Assembly (NCBI GenBank): GCA_951802195.1
Contig: OX637620.1
Span: 930,001 to 994,000, forward strand
Length of the DNA: 64,000 nt
From: Tausonia pullulans
Lineage: Eukaryota > Basidiomycota > Tremellomycetes > Cystofilobasidiales > Mrakiaceae
Reading direction: 5' to 3'
In this document: piece by piece, positions 1-13,624 of the stretch
Layout: every line of letters starts with the position of its first letter
Numbering within the stretch: the stretch's first letter is position 1
Notes under the pieces: model-generated
Seen by the model: only the letters and a program-made list of their open reading frames with translations
Told to the model about the DNA's origin: nothing
Databases searched by the model: none
Translations under genes and position numbers: made by a program

Positions 1-1500
1 ATGCGAACTCGGAAACGGATTCGATCGCCTCGTTCTCAACGATTGGCTCGGGCAGATCTTCTCCCGAAGTCCTTTCCTGTATGCCTGGTGCTGTCAAGAG
101 CAAGACGCTACAGATCGTCGATGCCGCCGCGGCTGGAGCTGGGGTCCAGACCAGTGGAAGTGATGTCTCCGCGCACTTTCTTCCTTTGCTTTTTGAGAGA
201 GGTCGCTCCGCTTCCCCGATCTCGCCGCTTACTAGTCAAGCCCAAGAGAACGATCCATCACCTCCTGATACTGCTACTTCTGCTGTTCGAGATGTCGTGA
301 GGAACCGGAGGGATCAACGTGACGGGGTGGTATGTCGCGATTCAGACGCTACTCCCTCTTCAACCTCTGCACGCTCGAGATATCTGTCTGGGGAGGAGAT
401 TCTCTTCAAGCTCGGGCGCGTTGCTCGCTCTGTCGCTGGCCGGTCATCTACCGGCCGGGGTGCTTCTCCCTCGGAAGCCATTGGCGACTTCACAAGCTCT
501 CGTGAGTCAATCTCTCGCCTGCTTCTTGTAAGGTCCTGACTTTAGCGCTCCAGACTCACCTTCTTATCCAGCCCATCACGACGAAGTGTTTACTGCGCCT
601 CGCTCCATGGCCGACTCGGCAGACTCTCTTGGGCCCGCTTTGTCCCACAGGATGGAGACCGTTTTCACAAACCGACTCGACCCTACGAGCTTAGCTTCCG
701 CGAGGACAACTTCTCGTCATCCTTCTAATCCCTTATCTTCCTTTCCCTTGGATCACCCAATGCATTCCCCTTCCCAGGCTGCCCTCTCCAAGACTCGCAT
801 CATCCAGAGAAGCGCCTCGGGGAAAAGGCTCCCGCTTCTCTTCGAACTCTTCGACGCTGGTTCGCGACCGCGGCGGTTTCCTGGCGCCTCATGCCGAGAA
901 TCGAGAGATTCTGATTCTGTTCATGACCACAAGGCTGGTGTTGAGGGTGGTTTAGGGGGAAGGTCGTCCTTCAAGCATTGGTCTGAGGTCCCATCCTCGA
1001 GCAGCGGGCAACTGAGGCACGTCGTCTTCGAAATCGAGGAGCGTAGTTCCGACAGCTCGACGCCTCGTCGTATGCGTTGTATGTATGGTGAGTGTTAGCT
1101 GCCTGAGCTGCGATCAGGCTGTCTGTCGCTCAACCGCGCAACCTCCTTCTCTTCAGCGGATCCTCCTCGCTCCATCTCTCTCTCATCTCGATCGCAGAGT
1201 ACCTTCCGGGGACGACCGTCTCCCTCCATGGGCGATCGCTTCTTTCCCACTACCAGCGCAGTCACGGCGATGGTGAGCCATAAGGCCGTAGACGTGGCGT
1301 TCGCTCTGCCGCAGCACTCCTGGAACAACGACGACCCAGCAGCACCTCCTTCCCCTCCTCAGCTGCCCTCATCCTCGTCCAGCCGTCCAGTTGATCCAGT
1401 GGCTTCCCTTGGAGGGCAAGAGGGGAGCCCCGGCACCTACTTTGCTCGCACCGTGGCGCCGGTGGGACCAGGCATTGAGGATCCTCCTGCTAGTGGTTGA
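1..1500 (+). CDS. Ser-rich protein of unknown function, 3' part of gene
   Basis: The window opens inside this gene: frame 3 is open from the first bases with no start codon required, so the 5' end lies upstream. Three exons fit: 3..501, 572..1087 and 1157..1500. The introns are 70 and 69 nt, each GTGAGT...CAG, and both joins keep one continuous frame. The product is about 450 residues long in the window, rich in Ser, Pro and Arg and looks disordered, with patches such as LPLLFERGRSAS, SGEEILFKLGR and KAVDVAFALP. I recognise no domain. The stop at 1498-1500 is the simplest end. A further 3' exon cannot be excluded, because frame 1 is open again at about 1624-1827, but I saw no good splice pair to it. 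The gene lies 404 bp upstream of LYS12 on the same strand. Confidence 0.55.
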
Positions 1501-1904
1501 TGCTTACGCTGAGAAAGACCAAGGTTTTTCTGCTGGTGCTAGTGTAGCTGAAGGAGGAAGAGAAGGAAGAGGCAATCGCGACGCAGGTGACCTTGCTAGA
1601 TCGCGCGCGCGTGCTTCCCAACAGTGTCTATGCTCTTTGAATCTGTGCCTAAGGTGACACCCGCCCCCCCGGCTGAATCACATAGAGAGATCCTGTCAAA
1701 GCGTGTCTACACTTCGTTTGTTGCTGTCGGCCTGCCTCCGGTTGCTCAAATCAACACGCCTTCGGCCGACGAGGAATCAACTCGCGGTCGTCGGCTTGTG
1801 AGTTCTCATCCCCCTCGACTTTCCTGAAGCACGCGTCTCGCTGCTCACTTCTCTCCATTAACCACCTTCCCTTCCCTCTACTTAACCCTCATACGTTTAC
1901 AAGA
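1501..1904. other. Intergenic: 3' flank and LYS12 leader
   Basis: No supported gene. Short open frames here lack good splice context. The last 60 bases before the LYS12 start are pyrimidine-rich, as is usual for 5' leaders in this window. Confidence 0.5.
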
Positions 1905-3779
<1,875 letters not shown>

Positions 3780-4177
3780 ATTGCTTGTGTCTCTTTTTGG
3801 TCCTCAAGTCCTGTTCTAAGAGAGTGCTTGCGGACTGTACTATGGGCTTCGTTTGTGAACAGCGCGCCGGTATGCTACGCCGATGAGGGCCGAGGGAACA
3901 CCACCAGTCTGCTCATCTGAGTTCTACATCCGAGCGCACGCTCATACTTGGCGTAAGCAACCTACCGGAGAGTAACGAACGGCTGCGAAAGAGTCACGAC
4001 TTCTAGCGAAAGCTCAGCCATCAGAGAGGGGAGACAGGCGCGTCGTTCGGGTCGCCGCGAGGCGGCGGCGGCGGCCATGGGCGAGCATCGCGCATGGGTC
4101 CCTCGCGTGGACGTCAGTTTCTCAGAGCCTGTCTCCTTCCTAAACACCACCACCACTTCTCACCACTCTCTCTAGCG
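3780..4177. other. Intergenic: LYS12 3' flank and RRP36 promoter
   Basis: No gene. It contains a short GCG-repeat patch near 4062-4080. An ATG at 4094 is in frame with RRP36, but the start at 4178 sits after a pyrimidine/CAC-rich leader and is preferred. Confidence 0.5.
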
Positions 4178-5897
4178 ATGGCTCGCTCTTCGTCTCTGTC
4201 CAACAAGGCTCGCGCTGGTCCCGCCGGCGGATCCAACCCCAAAAGCACCAGCAGCAGCAAGCAGGCCGTCGCTGGCTCGAAGCGTCGCGGAGAGCCGATC
4301 GACGATGACGAGAACGACGACGACGACGATGAGGAGTTCGACTCACAGGAATCGGACGAAGACGACGACGTCGGCGATGATGATGACGATGAAGAGGATG
4401 AGGAAGATGCGAATGATGACGACGACGAGCTCGTTGACTCGGAGGAGGATGAGTTCGAGGTGGACCGGCAGAAGCCTCGCGTCGCCGTCTGGGAGGACGA
4501 CGAGGGCGAAGGGAGCGAGCTGGAAGACGATGAGGACGATGAGGAAGCCGAGGGTTCTGTCAGGCATGGAAGCAAGGTTGACAAGGGCAAGGGGAGAGAG
4601 AAGGAGCTGGTACGTCTCTCTGGTCCTCGACGCGTCTGACTGCTCCTCGACGTCTTCCCTCCTCTTCGGCTGACAGCTACTCCTTGCCCACATCTCTAGG
4701 CCCGGCTTCAAAATGGTTCGTCGTCTCCCCCTCAGCCCCCAATCTTTGTTACCCTTGTTGACATCCTTGTTTCTCAAATAATCTGATCGCGTTCTGAAGA
4801 CCTCAAGGCGCTTCCCCTCTCTACCCTCCTCAAGGCCCAACGGAGCCTCCCCTCCCGCAGCGACCGTGACCGCACTGCTGCCTCAGACTCGGAGGGCGAT
4901 GAAGACGACGACCAAGACGACGAGGAGGTGGACCGCGATGCCGAGAAGCGGGCTCGCGTTGCCGAGGCGCGTGAGAAGCTCGCCGCCATGATGCGCGCCA
5001 AGAAGGGCATCGTTGAGACGCCGCACGAGACGGAGGAGCGCAAGTCGAGGGAGAAGAAGGCGCTCGCGAAGAGGGCGGACAAGCATGCGTGAGTAGTGGA
5101 ATGTGGATGCTCTGATGACGAGAGGGAAGATACCCTGCTGACATTGTTGTTGCAGTCCCACGGAGATCTCGTCGAAGCGACCTGTCTCGCGCAAGCGCAC
5201 TGTCATTGAGGTCGAGAAAGTGGTATGTTGACTTTCTTCGCTAGCGGCTCACCACCCCAGCTCCGACTGATCTCTCGCTACTTCTCAGGAGCGTCGCGAT
5301 CCACGCTTCTCCACCCTCTCCGGCCGGATCGACCCCCACCTACACGCCAAGGCCTACTCCTTCCTCCCCGAGATGCTCAAGGACGAGCTCTCTAACCTCC
5401 AAGGCCAGCTCGCCATCGCCCGCAAGGCCGTCCTCTCATCATCCCGGGCTGAGCGCGCCGAGAAGGAGGCCGACGTCGTCCGAATTGAGAATGAGCTCGG
5501 AAAGGTCCGGACTCGGAAGGAGCGGGAAGGGAGGGAGAGGCGGGAGCGGGAGGCACTGACGGGTTGGAAGAGAGAGGAGAGGAACAAGCGCGAGGAGGGA
5601 AAGGGCGCGTGGCATCTCAAGGAGGGGGAGAAGAAGCGGATCTTGGCTGAGGCGAAGCACAAGGCACTGCTTGAGCAGGGTGGTCAATTCGCGGTAAAGA
5701 AGTCGCTAGACAAGAAGCTTAAGAAGGTGCGTCGCAGAGAGGACTCCTAATTGTCGGCGCAGCGCTGACAGTTCTTCCCATGTGGCGTTTTGCAGGAGGC
5801 TGGCAAGGAGAAGAAGCAGCGACCTCGGGGGCTCGATGGACCCGGTGGAGGAGGACAAGGGAATGGCGACGGGCCTCGGAAGCGGATCAAAATGTGA
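4178..5897 (+). CDS. RRP36: rRNA biogenesis protein RRP36
   Basis: Nucleolar component of the small-subunit processome needed for early cleavages that release 18S rRNA. Six exons: 4178..4609, 4700..4715 (16-nt micro-exon), 4800..5088, 5156..5222, 5289..5726, 5796..5897, giving 447 aa. The N-terminal third is a very acidic Asp/Glu tract (roughly residues 45-130). The RRP36 core follows: ERRDPRFSTLSGRIDPHLHA, then a long charged helix (ENELGKVRTRKEREGRERRE) and the Lys-rich tail (KGAWHLKEGEKKRILAEAKH, then KKSLDKKLKK and PRKRIKM). This matches the family order: RDPRF motif, SFL helix, Lys-rich C-terminus. The acidic extension makes it longer than the budding-yeast protein. An upstream in-frame ATG at 4094 would add 28 residues. 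It converges with PCM1 across 132 bp (5898-6029) that hold no gene. Confidence 0.88.
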
Positions 5898-6029
5898 TGA
5901 GAAGGCATCCTTTCTTTCTAGTCAATCGTCTGTTCCGAGAGTGAGAGCGGCATCGCACGCGTGCGAGCGCTCAACTTTTAGATCTTAGGAAAGTGAGAAG
6001 GACTAAACGCAATGAACCAAACAAACTCC

Positions 6030-8144
6030 TCAGGCTCCGTCCTCGACAATTTGGCTGACGCGAAGAGCCAGCTCTGCGAAAAGAAAGATAACTCCAGTCA
6101 GTACTGTGGGCGGTACGTCCTTATGTCACTTCTTTGCTCACCCTCGGCGTGACTCCGGCTCGCAGCTTCTGCATAGACGCGAACGCAGTCCTCCGTTCCA
6201 CTCGGCCTCACGAACGCCCTACCCCCTGCGTACTTCTCCGCCTCCTCATCGACGAGCCGCTGCATCCCCACGGGCTTGACGAGCTTCCTCTCCGCGTCGG
6301 TCGTCTCGAACCTCGAGCGGTCTGGGACAAGGACCTTGACGAGACGGTTCGGAAGGTCAATATAGGAAGAGTCCCACTCCTTGGGTCCCCATCCGCGGTG
6401 GATGAGCACGACGAGGATGAGGAGGAGATCCGAGAGGGCATCGCCGACGGTCTGGTTGATGAGAAGGGTGAGGTTGCGGAGGTGGGTGATCGCCGTCTGC
6501 TGAGCGGGCGTCCGGGGGGAGTAGGTTGTGAGGGAGATGCAGAAGGATGGCGAAAAGAGGACAGTGCCATGGCCGTTGGCTTCGAAGTAGACGCCGATGT
6601 CGTAACGCTCGGCGGCGTGGTGGAGGTGCTTGACTCCGGTGGGGACGCAAGCTGTGGGGACCCGCTGCTAAAGAGAGCAGAGCCAGTCAGTAGAACGAAC
6701 AACAGACAGAGAACTCGTGGCAACTTACACCCTTAAGGTAATCCGTCGAGGCTCCGTTGGCATACGCCGTCTGGACGACCCCAATCTCCGTGCGGTGCTC
6801 CTCTGCAACAGCGTCGTTCATGCCCGTCTGCTTGACGAGGTCCACGAGGAACCCAGCGACGAGCGTCGCTTGCTTGTCTCCATCGAGCAGCCTGAACGCA
6901 CCCGAATCGTTGTCGAGATAGTAAAAGATGATCCTGTCGGCGTCGCCATCGAACGAGCATGCAAGCCGACCCGTCTCGAGCGTGTGCTCGCCAGAGAGGA
7001 GAATCGGCGGGAGTCGCTGGTTCGTCTTGACGTAGTCGGCACCGGAATCCTTGTTGAGGAGCGAGGCATCGTCGATGAGCGTCGAAACGGGCTTGAGAGT
7101 AAGAGCGGGCTTCTTGGAGGACGAGGCCCGTGAGAGGTAGGGAATAAAGTCGGCGAGGCATGTCGCGCCGACCCCGTTGGCGCAGTCGACGAGGATCTCT
7201 GTCGGATAGGGGGACTTGCTGTCCTGAAGGAAGACACAGGGTGGTGAAGGGACGTCGGTCGCAGGGCAAAGCGATGACGAGGACTCTCGACGCGTCGACC
7301 CGCAAAAGAAAGGCGCGCTCGACTCACGGTGAGCTTGCGGAAGGCGTCGGCCATCTTCTCATAGTAGCCCTGGATCGTTGGAACGCCGTACTCCTCGAGG
7401 GCACCCTTACCTTTCGTGTTGATGCATCGGACGATGTAGTGCAGGATCGGCGTCGTCACGATCCCCTTGTCGGCCGTCTCCTCGCTCTCCGGCTGGCCAA
7501 GACCAATCTCCTGCTCATCAACGCCCATGGCTCGGAGGCCCTTGACGAGAGCCTCGACGAGTTCCTGTCCACTCGGCCTTGTGTCTCTTCCAAAAACGAC
7601 CCTTGGTTTGACGCTCAGATCGATCTTGCACGACTCGGCGAGCGACTTCAAGATCTCGACGAGCTGCTCGCTCGTCGAAGCGTTCGAGACAGCCGTCGCG
7701 TGGTGCTCCCAAGCTTGCTCGAGCATCTCCCCGCGAGGGTCGATCAGTTTGACGCCATTGTCGGCCGCTGGGTTGTGCGAGGCGGTGATCATGACGCCGA
7801 TAGCCTTGCCGCCGCACTTCTTGGATCGGAGGACGGCGAGGAGACCCATTCGGAAGAGGGCGGTCGGAAGGAGCGAGGCCCTAGCGGAGAGATGAGGGCA
7901 GCGGCAAGGCGTCAGCAACAAGCTTCTGCCAAGAATGGCTCAAGCGAGTTCAGAGAAGCAGCAGAAGCAGCATCTAGCAAGGAGCTGAGAGCATGCTAAC
8001 GAATGCGAGAGCAAGCGAGAGAGGGACACACGCCTTCTCAACTCACTTGGTCCTGAAGCCAGCGGTGCCGTACGAGTAAGGCGTCGCAGGGACAGGGTAC
8101 GCGTCGGAGGCCGCGAGGATCGCATCCACGGGGAGGGCGGTCAT
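6030..8144 (-). CDS. PCM1: Phosphoacetylglucosamine mutase
   Basis: Interconverts GlcNAc-6-phosphate and GlcNAc-1-phosphate in the cytosolic route to UDP-GlcNAc, which feeds chitin, N-glycans and GPI anchors. Exons on the minus strand in reading order: 8047..8144, 7328..7880, 6729..7223, 6142..6667, 6030..6073; 571 aa. All four phosphohexomutase landmarks are visible: YSYGTAGFR near the N-terminus, the active-site loop VMITASHNP (phospho-Ser), the metal loop SFDGDADRI, and the phosphate-binding loop FVRPSGTED near the C-terminus. The stretch KLIDPRGEMLEQAWE is typical of AGM1/PCM1 rather than phosphoglucomutase. The last 44-nt exon restores the family ending (ELALRVSQIVED), which reading straight through the intron would lose. 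The start MTALPVDAI is the only ATG that precedes the YGTAGFR motif in frame. Confidence 0.95.
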
Positions 8145-9057
8145 GGCTTAGAGGGCAAGAGCGGCGGGGGGAGGGGGGGGGGGGAGAGGCGGATTGAGGG
8201 AATGTGGGGTGATGGAGGTTGACAGCGAGAACGGGCTTGCGTCGTCGGATTTCGAATCGTTCTGGGAGGCTGGCTCATTCATTACTCTTGAGACAGGTAG
8301 ATGCCCAGCGCACATCGGCTTCAACGAGCGACTACGTGCATGCTTCCCTTCGAAGACAAGGGTAGAGGGAGAGTCTCTTGCTCTGACCAGACTCCAAGCT
8401 CGGCCAGTTGGCGTGTCAGAGTGCGCGCTTCAACGAGGCTGGCATGGGTGGCGTCCACCACGCATAATCGGCTTTAAACCCCCCTATAACCGGCCAGAAG
8501 GGAGAAGAAAACTCCAAGCGAGAGATGAAATACACCGGGTCGAGGAGAAGAAAAAGCAAAGGGAGGGGAGAAAAAAAGGAGGAGGGAGAGGGGGATGCAG
8601 AATGCGTGGAAGATAAGATGACAGTAAGCCAGGTGAAGGACGAGGGGGTGAGGAGGGAGAGTAGTGGAGATCCAGCGTTCGTGGTGAAGGAAGGGGGGAA
8701 AGGGATGGCGGTCTAGAAGCGAACGTGGAAAAAAGGTGACGCCCTAGAGAATTTGGGTTTGAGTAAGGCAGGGCGGCATAGTTACGAATAGGAAGAGAAG
8801 TGAAAGCGAGGGACACCGACCGGAACAGGGGAGAGGAACACGGACGGGGTATCGGCGTTAGGGACGAGGTTGAGGGGAGGACGAATAAGAGGGAGACACG
8901 GCAGCTGGACCGGGATGTCGGAGATCGAGGAGAGGGAGGGAGGAAGAGCACAGGACACAGGGAGGATGGCAAGTCGTCTACGAAGGAGCCGAGCTGTACA
9001 GGAACTATGAGGGCAGGAAGAGCAAATACGGGGTCAGCAACCAGTTGCGTCTCGTTC
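8145..9057. other. Intergenic: CDC55 3' flank and PCM1 promoter
   Basis: No gene. Next to the PCM1 start is a G-rich homopolymer patch (about 8165-8186). From about 8510 to 8960 the plus strand is strongly purine-rich, hence pyrimidine-rich on the transcribed minus strand. A long minus-strand open frame here is compositional. Confidence 0.5.
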
Positions 9058-11605
9058 TCATAGATCCAAGACCACACGCACGAGGTTGTTGGTAGCGGCG
9101 ATGGCGATCGTGTTCTCCTTCGGGTGCCAGCTGCCGTGAAGGATCTTCTTGTTGAAGTCGATCCCGGTTGTCTCCATCCCACCGGGAGCCTTACCCGCAC
9201 CCTTGCCTGCACCCTTAACGCCGCCGATCTTTTTGGCCTTGAACGCCGACTTGTCCGCCTGGAGGACAACATCGTTCGTCGTCTCGACGTCGTAGATCCG
9301 GAAGTAGTTGTGGTACGATCCGGTGAGCACGGACCTGGGAGAGGAAGAGACAGGTAAGCTTCCGCCGCTGACAGTCATGCGCGCCTAGGGGACTCACTGT
9401 CCGTCGCCGCTGAAGGTGCACTCGAATTTGTCAAAGATGCAGTCGTTCTCATACAGATCACAGAGCTTTCCGCGGAGGTGGTCGTGGATATTGATCGTCT
9501 TGACAGGCCGCGACTCCATCTTGACGTCCCAAATCTTGAGCGTCAGGTAGTCGCGCGAAAGAATGAAGCGGCCGTCCTTGGAGAACTTGACGTCCGAGAT
9601 GGACGAGATGATCTCGGAAAAGAAAGACTTGTTCGACGGGTCCTCCTCCTCCTCGAACTCTGTAGATCGAGCCAGAGGTCAGCAGGAACCAGGACGGTTG
9701 GGCATACTCGAGTCATCACAACGCACGCTTGGCGTGCGAGTCGCAGAGGGCCGACTCGCGCATGTCGGCGAGCTTGATCGTTCCCTTGGAGCTCGAGTAC
9801 ATGAACTCGTTGCAGTTTATCGGGTGGAACTCGGCGGCGGTGATGACCTCCGTGAGCTCCTCCATGTTTGTCGGCTTGATGTCGACGATGTCTGCGAGTG
9901 GGACGTGACGCGTTTGTTCGTCAGCCCGTTCGTCAGCCCAGCGTACTCTCCTCACCCTCCCCAAGGGCGCGACGCACTAAAGCTCTGATCGCTGATGCCA
10001 AGGTTCCAGAGGTTGATCCTCAGGTCGTCCGCCGAAATGTACGTCTCCTGGTCCGAGTTGATAGAGATGCTGTTGATGTGATATGCGTGCGCGTTTGCGT
10101 ACACCTTCCTTGGCACTGCAGCAACGATCGAGTCGTGCTGGACGAGTCGAGGGAGCCGTAGGGAAGGAGTCACGTTAGGCCCCAACGAGCCACCTTGCCC
10201 AGGGCCGTGGCCGCTCCAGCCGTCCGAGAGGTTGTTCTCCGAGACGACCTTGATCGACTTCTCAAAGACCTTCCATAGCTTGATCGTCTTGTCTGTGAGG
10301 GGGAGGGGGCGGGGGGGGGGAGGGGGGCGAGCGTAGTCAGACCAGATCAGTTCGTCCGTCGCACGCATCAGGAGGGTCAATCCAGTCAATCTGCCTCCCG
10401 GTCCAGCGCCCCGCTTCGATTGACCGGCCCACACAACGACGACAGCGAAGAGCCCAAGAAGGAAAGCTAAGACGCACCGTTCGTAGAGAGGAGGAAGTGA
10501 GCCGAGTTCTGCCGCTTGCACCATTTGATTCGATTAATCTTCTCCTCGATCTCGAGCGACTTGAGATAGTCGAACTCGGGCTCATGGGATTGGCTGAGAA
10601 GGTGAAAGAGAGAGAGAGGATGCGTTAGTCTCGATCGAAAAACACATGGGTCTGCAGGCTGGCAGGAGCCAGCGAGGAAGCTCATCCTTCGCCCTCGCCC
10701 TTGCCCGGACCAGTCAAACTAGCGGAAACTCACAACTCGGTGTAGAACTTGTACTCGCATCCCTTTTTCTACTCGACCAGCAAGGGCAAAGGAAAAGTAG
10801 AGAAAGCATGTATCAGCGGGGGGGACTTGCAGCAGCAGGATAGCGGCAGTACGCCGGGGAAGCGGCGACGAGAACTGACCGATTCATTCCTCTCAAAGAG
10901 AACGACGCGACCCCCCTTGTCTCCAGTGGCGAGATAATCTCCCGTGTGGTCGAATTCGACGGTGGAGATGATGTCGGCTGTGAGGTGGGGCACGAGGACA
11001 GGATGATGAAATAAGGAGGGCAGCGAGGAGAGGGGAGGGAGAGCGACGCGCGGAGGACGACAAGAGACGTCAGCGGGTTGCGATGGCGGACGGCGCGCGC
11101 GAACGAGCTCGCAAGTCGAGTCGGGTGGGAAGCAAGCCCTAGGGCACGTTCAGCACAATCCTAGAGTATTGGCTGTGGTCCTCAACAGCACAAGGCCCAC
11201 AGCAGCGAGAACAACGGGCGATGGACCGTGTCCATCGCCGTCTCCCTCCTCTACAAGCGTGCAGGACGCTCGTGATGGCAGCTGTGGGCCCAACGACCGA
11301 CGTCTCCTGGGACCGAGGGCTCGCCACGGCGTCGCGGCTCGAGCCTGCCTGCTCTCTCTCTCGCTTGGCTCAGCATGTCTGGAGCTCGAGAGAGCGCAGA
11401 AGGAGGGGCTCGACGACGGCAAGGCCAACGACGGGGGGAGAACGGTGAGAGGCGCAAGGGAAGACGAGCGCAAGAGAGAGCGAGAGCGAGCAGAGCAAGG
11501 GCGGGACTGACCCTCGGTGATGTCCTCGACCTCTCCCTTGTCACCGAAGCACTGAGCGAAGCGCCATTGACTGGATGGCGAGCCAGGCGGGGCGTCTGCC
11601 TCCAT
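9058..11605 (-). CDS. CDC55: Protein phosphatase 2A regulatory subunit B (PR55 family)
   Basis: WD40 B-type regulatory subunit that directs PP2A to substrates in mitotic exit, the spindle checkpoint and morphogenesis. Eight exons in reading order: 11512..11605, 10880..10977, 10734..10768, 10478..10593, 9978..10292, 9727..9891, 9398..9659, 9058..9334; 453 aa. Identity is clear from [132 protein letters not shown] and [12 protein letters not shown]. Codons split by introns rejoin correctly at every junction. Between the last WD repeats is a Gly/Lys-rich insert ([13 protein letters not shown]) typical of a fungal-specific loop. It shares a 412-bp divergent promoter with COX9. Confidence 0.96.
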
Positions 11606-12017
11606 AGCTGTGGGCGGCGGGCTGGGGTGGGATGGAGCGAAAGAGCGGGAGGGGTTGGTTGAAGGGGAAGACGGCGAGGGGACGACGGTCGGCGGCGAAC
11701 GAGGCGAGCGCGAAGAGGCTGGGTCACTGAGGGGGCCCTCGACGAGCTCTGCGTGAGTACGTGTGTGTGGGCTCGAGATCGGAGGTGTCCCAGCAAGAGG
11801 ACGGGCGGGACGGGTGGGGCGATGGGAGCGAGCGGTGGGTGATGGACGATGAAGGCGAGCCCTCACGGCTCGCCCGCCTGCAGGCCTTGCCGCCGCCGCC
11901 GCCCGCCCTGCTGCTGCCTGGCGACGGCGCCGCCTGCAAGGGCAAAGACGGCCGCCCCAGCCAGGCTCGCTCGCCTCGACCGCTCTTCTCTCGACCACCA
12001 CCTCCCTCCCTTCGACC
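11606..12017. promoter_or_regulatory. Divergent promoter, CDC55 / COX9
   Basis: 412 bp between the start codons of two oppositely oriented genes, so it must carry both promoters. It is GC-rich, with no clear TATA box and no supported gene. The 335-aa minus-strand frame that crosses it is a compositional shadow. Confidence 0.6.
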
Positions 12018-13219
12018 ATGCGTGCCTCCGTTGTCTCCTTCGCCTCGGCCGCCGCCAAGCAGCACCGCGTCCCGCCAATCATCGGCAACCTGTCCGTTCC
12101 CTCCAGTCGTCGCCCTCGCTCGCGGACGCCCCGTCGTTCTCCAGCGCTCACTCCCATTCGCTTGTTCCCTGCTCCAGCCGCAAGGGTCTCGTCTTCGACT
12201 TGTCCGTCGCTTTCGGTGGAGGAACCGTCGCCGCCTGGGCCTACTGGTGAGTCCCGTCTCCTTTTCCCGGGGGCCTGGAGCTTTGCGAGCCCCCATGCTC
12301 TAGCGCCCCTTCAGCCTGCCGGAGACTTCGTGCGCGCGCTGACCATCCATCGCCCCCTTGCTTCGGCCCGTTCAACAGGTACGGCTACCACCTTCCGGCC
12401 AGTGAGTATCTAGCCCTTCAGTCGCGTTTCTGCCGGCGGTCTGCCTTCGCCGGCCCGCTAGATCGCCTGGATAGACGGGTGTCCCTCGTCCTCTGTGCTC
12501 GACGGGAGGACGTCTCTCACTCTTCTCCCGTCTTCGGACGGGCTCTCGCGACGGTCCCCCTGCTCTGCGACTTCCTCACTGTGGCCGAGCCTTCCGAGTG
12601 GAGCCGTCTCTCCACTGGGGTAGTGCATCAGATCAGGGAGGGAAATGAGAGGAAGAGCTCGAACAGGGAGACAAGGCCGAGAACGACGGATGAAGCCTGG
12701 CGGAGCGAGGGATTCCGAGTCGAGTCTGCTTGCCGCTCACCTGCTCGCTCACAAGGCGGTCGCTCATCTGGCCGCTCTCTTCGCGCCACTTTGCGCTGAT
12801 GGCCAGTTGAGAGGACAGAAGGAGGCTTCCTTTTGCCATTGTCTTCGACCTCGCTCCCCAATCAGGGGCCGCTCGATCTTTGGCGCGCGCTCACTTCGCC
12901 CGCTTGAGCGACAGAGCGCGCGTCACGGCGATCTTCGACTTGCACCTCCTGCCCATCGCCGTTCGCACCAGCCCTCTCCCCTCCGTCAGCTCGCTGACAT
13001 GCTCCTCCCTCGCCTCCACTAGTCCGCGTCCGTGACGAGTACTACCTCAGCCTCGAGCAGTCAGTCTAAGTCGCTGCGCGCATGCATTCATCGATGCCCG
13101 CCCCAGCCAACCCACTGACGTCTTTGTCTGGGTGATGTACGACCTCCTTCCTTCTGAACAGGGAGAAGACTGCCGCCCGAGCCTCGGCCATCTCCTCTTA
13201 CGTCGCTGACGGCAAGTAA
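12018..13219 (+). CDS. COX9: Cytochrome c oxidase subunit VIIa (Cox9 type)
   Basis: Small single-helix subunit of respiratory complex IV in the mitochondrial inner membrane. Five small exons: 12018..12091, 12178..12246, 12379..12401, 13023..13059, 13162..13219; 86 aa. Order seen: short N-terminus with QHRVPPIIGNL, a Lys/Arg junction (RKGLVFDLSVAF), the transmembrane helix (VAFGGGTVAAWAYWYGYHLP), then RVRDEYYLSLEQEKTAARA. This matches the fungal family pattern PITG..KRR...DIVLGFSLGG....WWWGFH...RE.FYAELAE. The fourth exon is reached across a 621-nt intron (12402..13022), far longer than other introns in the window. The first intron uses a weak donor (GTCCGT). All exon phases agree, and the reconstructed protein has the family's normal length. 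Confidence 0.8.
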
Positions 13220-13624
13220 AGAAAGCCAGGCAACGCTTGGTCTGCCAGAAGTGGAGGGGGAGGGAAGAGGAAGAGAAGGGGAGGACGGGAGGGGGGAAGG
13301 ATGGGAAAGCCTGGGATCCATTCATGCCTTTTTGGGATCGACTCTAGGCTGCTTTTGCAAGCTGGGGAGAGAGCGCAGGCGTGGCCATCGTTCACTCTGT
13401 CTTGTCGAGCCATCTGAGGTGAAACGTGGAGAGAGCAGCGCGGAAGAGATAAGCTCCGAACGATAGGAGCAAGTCGCTCCCTCCCATATGGGTTGACGCA
13501 GATGCCAAGCGCGCACTCTTGCCCGCTCGTAAGTTCCAGAGCAGAATCTTTCAACAGATGCACTGTTTTGCTCGGTGGCAGAAAGCAGACTTGGAACAAA
13601 AACAAAAACGCCAAAACTCCCATC
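13220..13624. other. Convergent 3' flanks of COX9 and the DnaJ gene
   Basis: No gene. Purine-rich (GGAAGAGG-like) just after COX9. Consistent with two facing 3' untranslated regions. Confidence 0.5.

Noticed and set aside
8484-9272. 262-codon minus-strand open frame
   Set aside because: Overlaps the last CDC55 exon in another frame and then follows a C/T-rich tract. Ser/Pro-only composition, no start context.
11150-12157. 335-codon minus-strand open frame across the CDC55/COX9 promoter
   Set aside because: Arg/Ser/Pro-rich composition typical of an antisense shadow. It overlaps CDC55 exon 1 in another frame and part of COX9 and has no domain.
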